A DNA stretch of 7,184 nt from contig CBFDCR010000130.1 of the NCBI GenBank assembly GCA_965603365.1, positions 1 to 7,184 on the forward strand, read 5' to 3'. The position numbers and the translations under genes were made by a program. Source of the stretch: JAHELQ01 sp965603365 (GTDB taxonomy: Bacteria; Acidobacteriota; Aminicenantia; UBA2199). Position 1 is the first letter of the stretch. Each line of letters opens with the position of its first letter. The notes under the pieces were generated by a model. That model was not told where the DNA came from. It saw only the letters and a list, made by a program, of their open reading frames with translations, and did not search any database. Shown piece after piece: positions 5,785-7,184 of this stretch.

Positions 5785-7184
5785 TTACTTCTCAGGTTGA
5801 TCTAATTCCGCTTTGATTTTTTTTATTTCTTCCTTGATAATTTTTTCGGCAATTGGCGGCGCAATTTCCCATAGTATTTCCTTTACGGCTGCGGTAAGCT
5901 TGTCTTCGGCTCTCTTGATCAACTCTTCCCGTTCGACTGAGGGAATTTCTTCTGCTTTTTGGAAATCTTTTAGGCCGGGCTCCACCTCGTGTTCAGTTTC
6001 CTTGACCTCGGGGATCTCCGGGACTTCCTTGCGGGTCCTCGTCTCTTTCAGAAAATCTTCCATCTCTTTCATCCTGTCCTGCGGGGTAGTCATATCTTCG
6101 GGCAACTTCTCTTCTTCCCGAGTTACCGCCGGCTTTTGAATTTCAACCGGTTCCTCTTTTGGGGGTTCCTCGGGCAGCGCAAAGGCCTCTTTCATCTCAT
6201 GATCGGAAATTTGAGCTTCAGGGGGTGGGGCAGGTGACTTTGGGCTTTCTATTTCTTCCAACCTTTGGGGGGTCCTGGCAAAGGGAAAATCTTCGCCAAA
6301 ATCGGGAGCCTCCTCTTCGACCTCACTCTCTTCCGTTAACCGGTCTTTTCCCGGATAACGCTCGGAAGTCTCATCTTCGAGCACACCAGGCCGTTCGGGA
6401 GCAGCAAAAGTTTCCTTCTCTTCCTCTTTCTGCTTCTCTTCGATCATTTTTTTGATATTCATTTCTTCCTGGGTCAGGGACTCAATTTCCAATTCCCTTT
6501 CCTGCTCTTTAATATGCCGCTTCACATTCAATTCTTCTTCATCTAACTTCTGAGCGCTGCCTTGCACGAAGGAGTCTTCATCTGTAAAAGGATTCTCCAT
6601 CTCATCGGCCAGCTCCGGTCTGAGTCTGTCTTCTCTATCCGGTTGGGCTCCCTGGGTAATTTCTTCGGAAGGTAATACCTCATCTTTAATAAATCTCTCA
6701 GTCTCCAGGTCCGATTCTCCACCCACCAGATCATTCGATTGAATTTCATCTTTGACATCGGAGAAACTGATCTCTTCTGCGGGGCTTTCAAAACTGTCGA
6801 TTTCCGGAAGTCCGTCAGGGAAGTCCGCCGAAATATCCTCTGGCATTGACGCCGGGGTTTTGGCTGGTATATCCGATAATACTTTCTTGATAGATCCCAC
6901 CAATGCGTTGGAGTCAAACGGTTTAGTAATAATATCAATGAAGTCCAGCTCTTTCAAGAGTTCTTCATTAATGGGTTCAAAACCACCTTTCATCAGAAAG
7001 ACTTTTGTCTTCTTGAAAGTATCCGTTTGATTTATAAATTTACACACATCATAGCCATTGAATTCGGGGAGCTTGATATCTACCAGCACAATATCCGGAA
7101 CTATTTCCGATAGCCTTTCTTTCAAGTTTAAACCATTCTCAAAACTAATCAGTTCAATGTCTTCCTCTTCGGTAAATGACAGTT
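5785..7184 (-). CDS. Receiver-domain protein with long Glu/Pro-rich tail (5' end beyond the window)
   Basis: The frame stays open to the right edge, so the start is outside. An internal TTG at 7125 is not a credible start because receiver sequence (FTEEEDIELISFENG) precedes it. The visible receiver part has the phospho-acceptor Asp in VLVDIKLPEFNGYD (codon 7078-7080), the GGFEP loop and the ITKPFDS lysine motif. The usual Thr/Ser at the end of beta-4 seems replaced (FLMKGG). From about 6880 to 5930 follows roughly 310 residues of acidic, Pro-rich, low-complexity sequence, probably disordered with coiled-coil patches. The last 40 residues form an amphipathic helix (AVKEILWEIAPP, then KIIKEEIKKIKAEL). 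No DNA-binding or enzymatic output domain is visible. The layout recalls RomR or PopZ pole-organising proteins, by architecture only. It is upstream of the ValRS-like gene in the same direction. Confidence 0.85.
   Translation of the reverse strand, partial: LSFTEEEDIELISFENGLNLKERLSEIVPDIVLVDIKLPEFNGYDVCKFINQTDTFKKTKVFLMKGGFEPINEELLKELDFIDIITKPFDSNALVGSIKKVLSDIPAKTPASMPEDISADFPDGLPEIDSFESPAEEISFSDVKDEIQSNDLVGGESDLETERFIKDEVLPSEEITQGAQPDREDRLRPELADEMENPFTDEDSFVQGSAQKLDEEELNVKRHIKEQERELEIESLTQEEMNIKKMIEEKQKEEEKETFAAPERPGVLEDETSERYPGKDRLTEESEVEEEAPDFGEDFPFARTPQRLEEIESPKSPAPPPEAQISDHEMKEAFALPEEPPKEEPVEIQKPAVTREEEKLPEDMTTPQDRMKEMEDFLKETRTRKEVPEIPEVKETEHEVEPGLKDFQKAEEIPSVEREELIKRAEDKLTAAVKEILWEIAPPIAEKIIKEEIKKIKAELDQPEK
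6418..6540 (-). repeat. Two-copy 23-residue repeat inside the acidic tail
   Basis: The segment EEELNVKRHIKEQERELE (6540-6487) recurs as QEEMNIKKMIEEKQKEEE (6471-6418), with 8 of 18 identical positions and most others conservative, at a period of 23 codons. The alternating charge and spaced hydrophobic residues suggest short helical or coiled-coil patches. It indicates that part of the tail grew by duplication. Confidence 0.55.

Noticed and set aside
7123..7125. Start of the receiver gene at an internal codon
   Set aside because: The codon is TTG without a ribosome site, and receiver-like sequence continues in frame to the window edge, so the gene is cut by the edge.

Overview
The window looks like ordinary chromosome from a Gram-negative bacterium, most likely a deltaproteobacterium (Desulfobacterota). 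That placement is inferred from the style of the receiver domain at the right edge and from the gene mix; no rRNA or other marker settles it. No mobile element, CRISPR array, tRNA or rRNA gene was recognised.

Left part, + strand (about 230-3122): after a gene-free leader holding a near-consensus sigma-70 type promoter (TTGAAA, 17 nt, TATAAT) come four closely packed co-directional genes. They are murA (first committed step of peptidoglycan synthesis), a zinc-type HIT-family nucleotide hydrolase, a UPF0173 metallo-beta-lactamase-fold hydrolase and a YacP/Rae1-like NYN-domain ribonuclease. The gaps are 12, 27 and 0 bp, so they probably form one operon.

Right part, - strand (7184 down to 3112): a receiver-domain protein, whose start lies beyond the right edge, is followed by a valyl-tRNA synthetase-like gene and then by birA, a biotin ligase without a DNA-binding domain. 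The gaps are 23 bp and a 14-bp overlap, so this too is probably an operon. The two operons converge and overlap by 11 bp. The only terminator-like hairpin with a T tract on the + strand lies about 800 bp further on, inside the antisense of the ValRS-like gene.

The most unusual item is the ValRS-like gene. It is an intact 636-codon frame that follows class Ia ValRS from N-terminus to C-terminal coiled coil. It has lost the HIGH signature (now SMRH), has a clean deletion over KMSKS, has lost the whole CP1 editing domain, and has altered valine/adenylate-pocket motifs. The tRNA-binding half and coiled-coil arm are much better kept. It looks like a pseudo-synthetase: either a repurposed tRNA-binding protein or a gene decaying in frame. 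The cell should need another, normal valS elsewhere. Second in interest is the receiver protein, with a long Glu/Pro-rich, probably disordered tail ending in a short conserved-looking helix. This layout recalls cell-pole scaffold proteins (RomR, PopZ).
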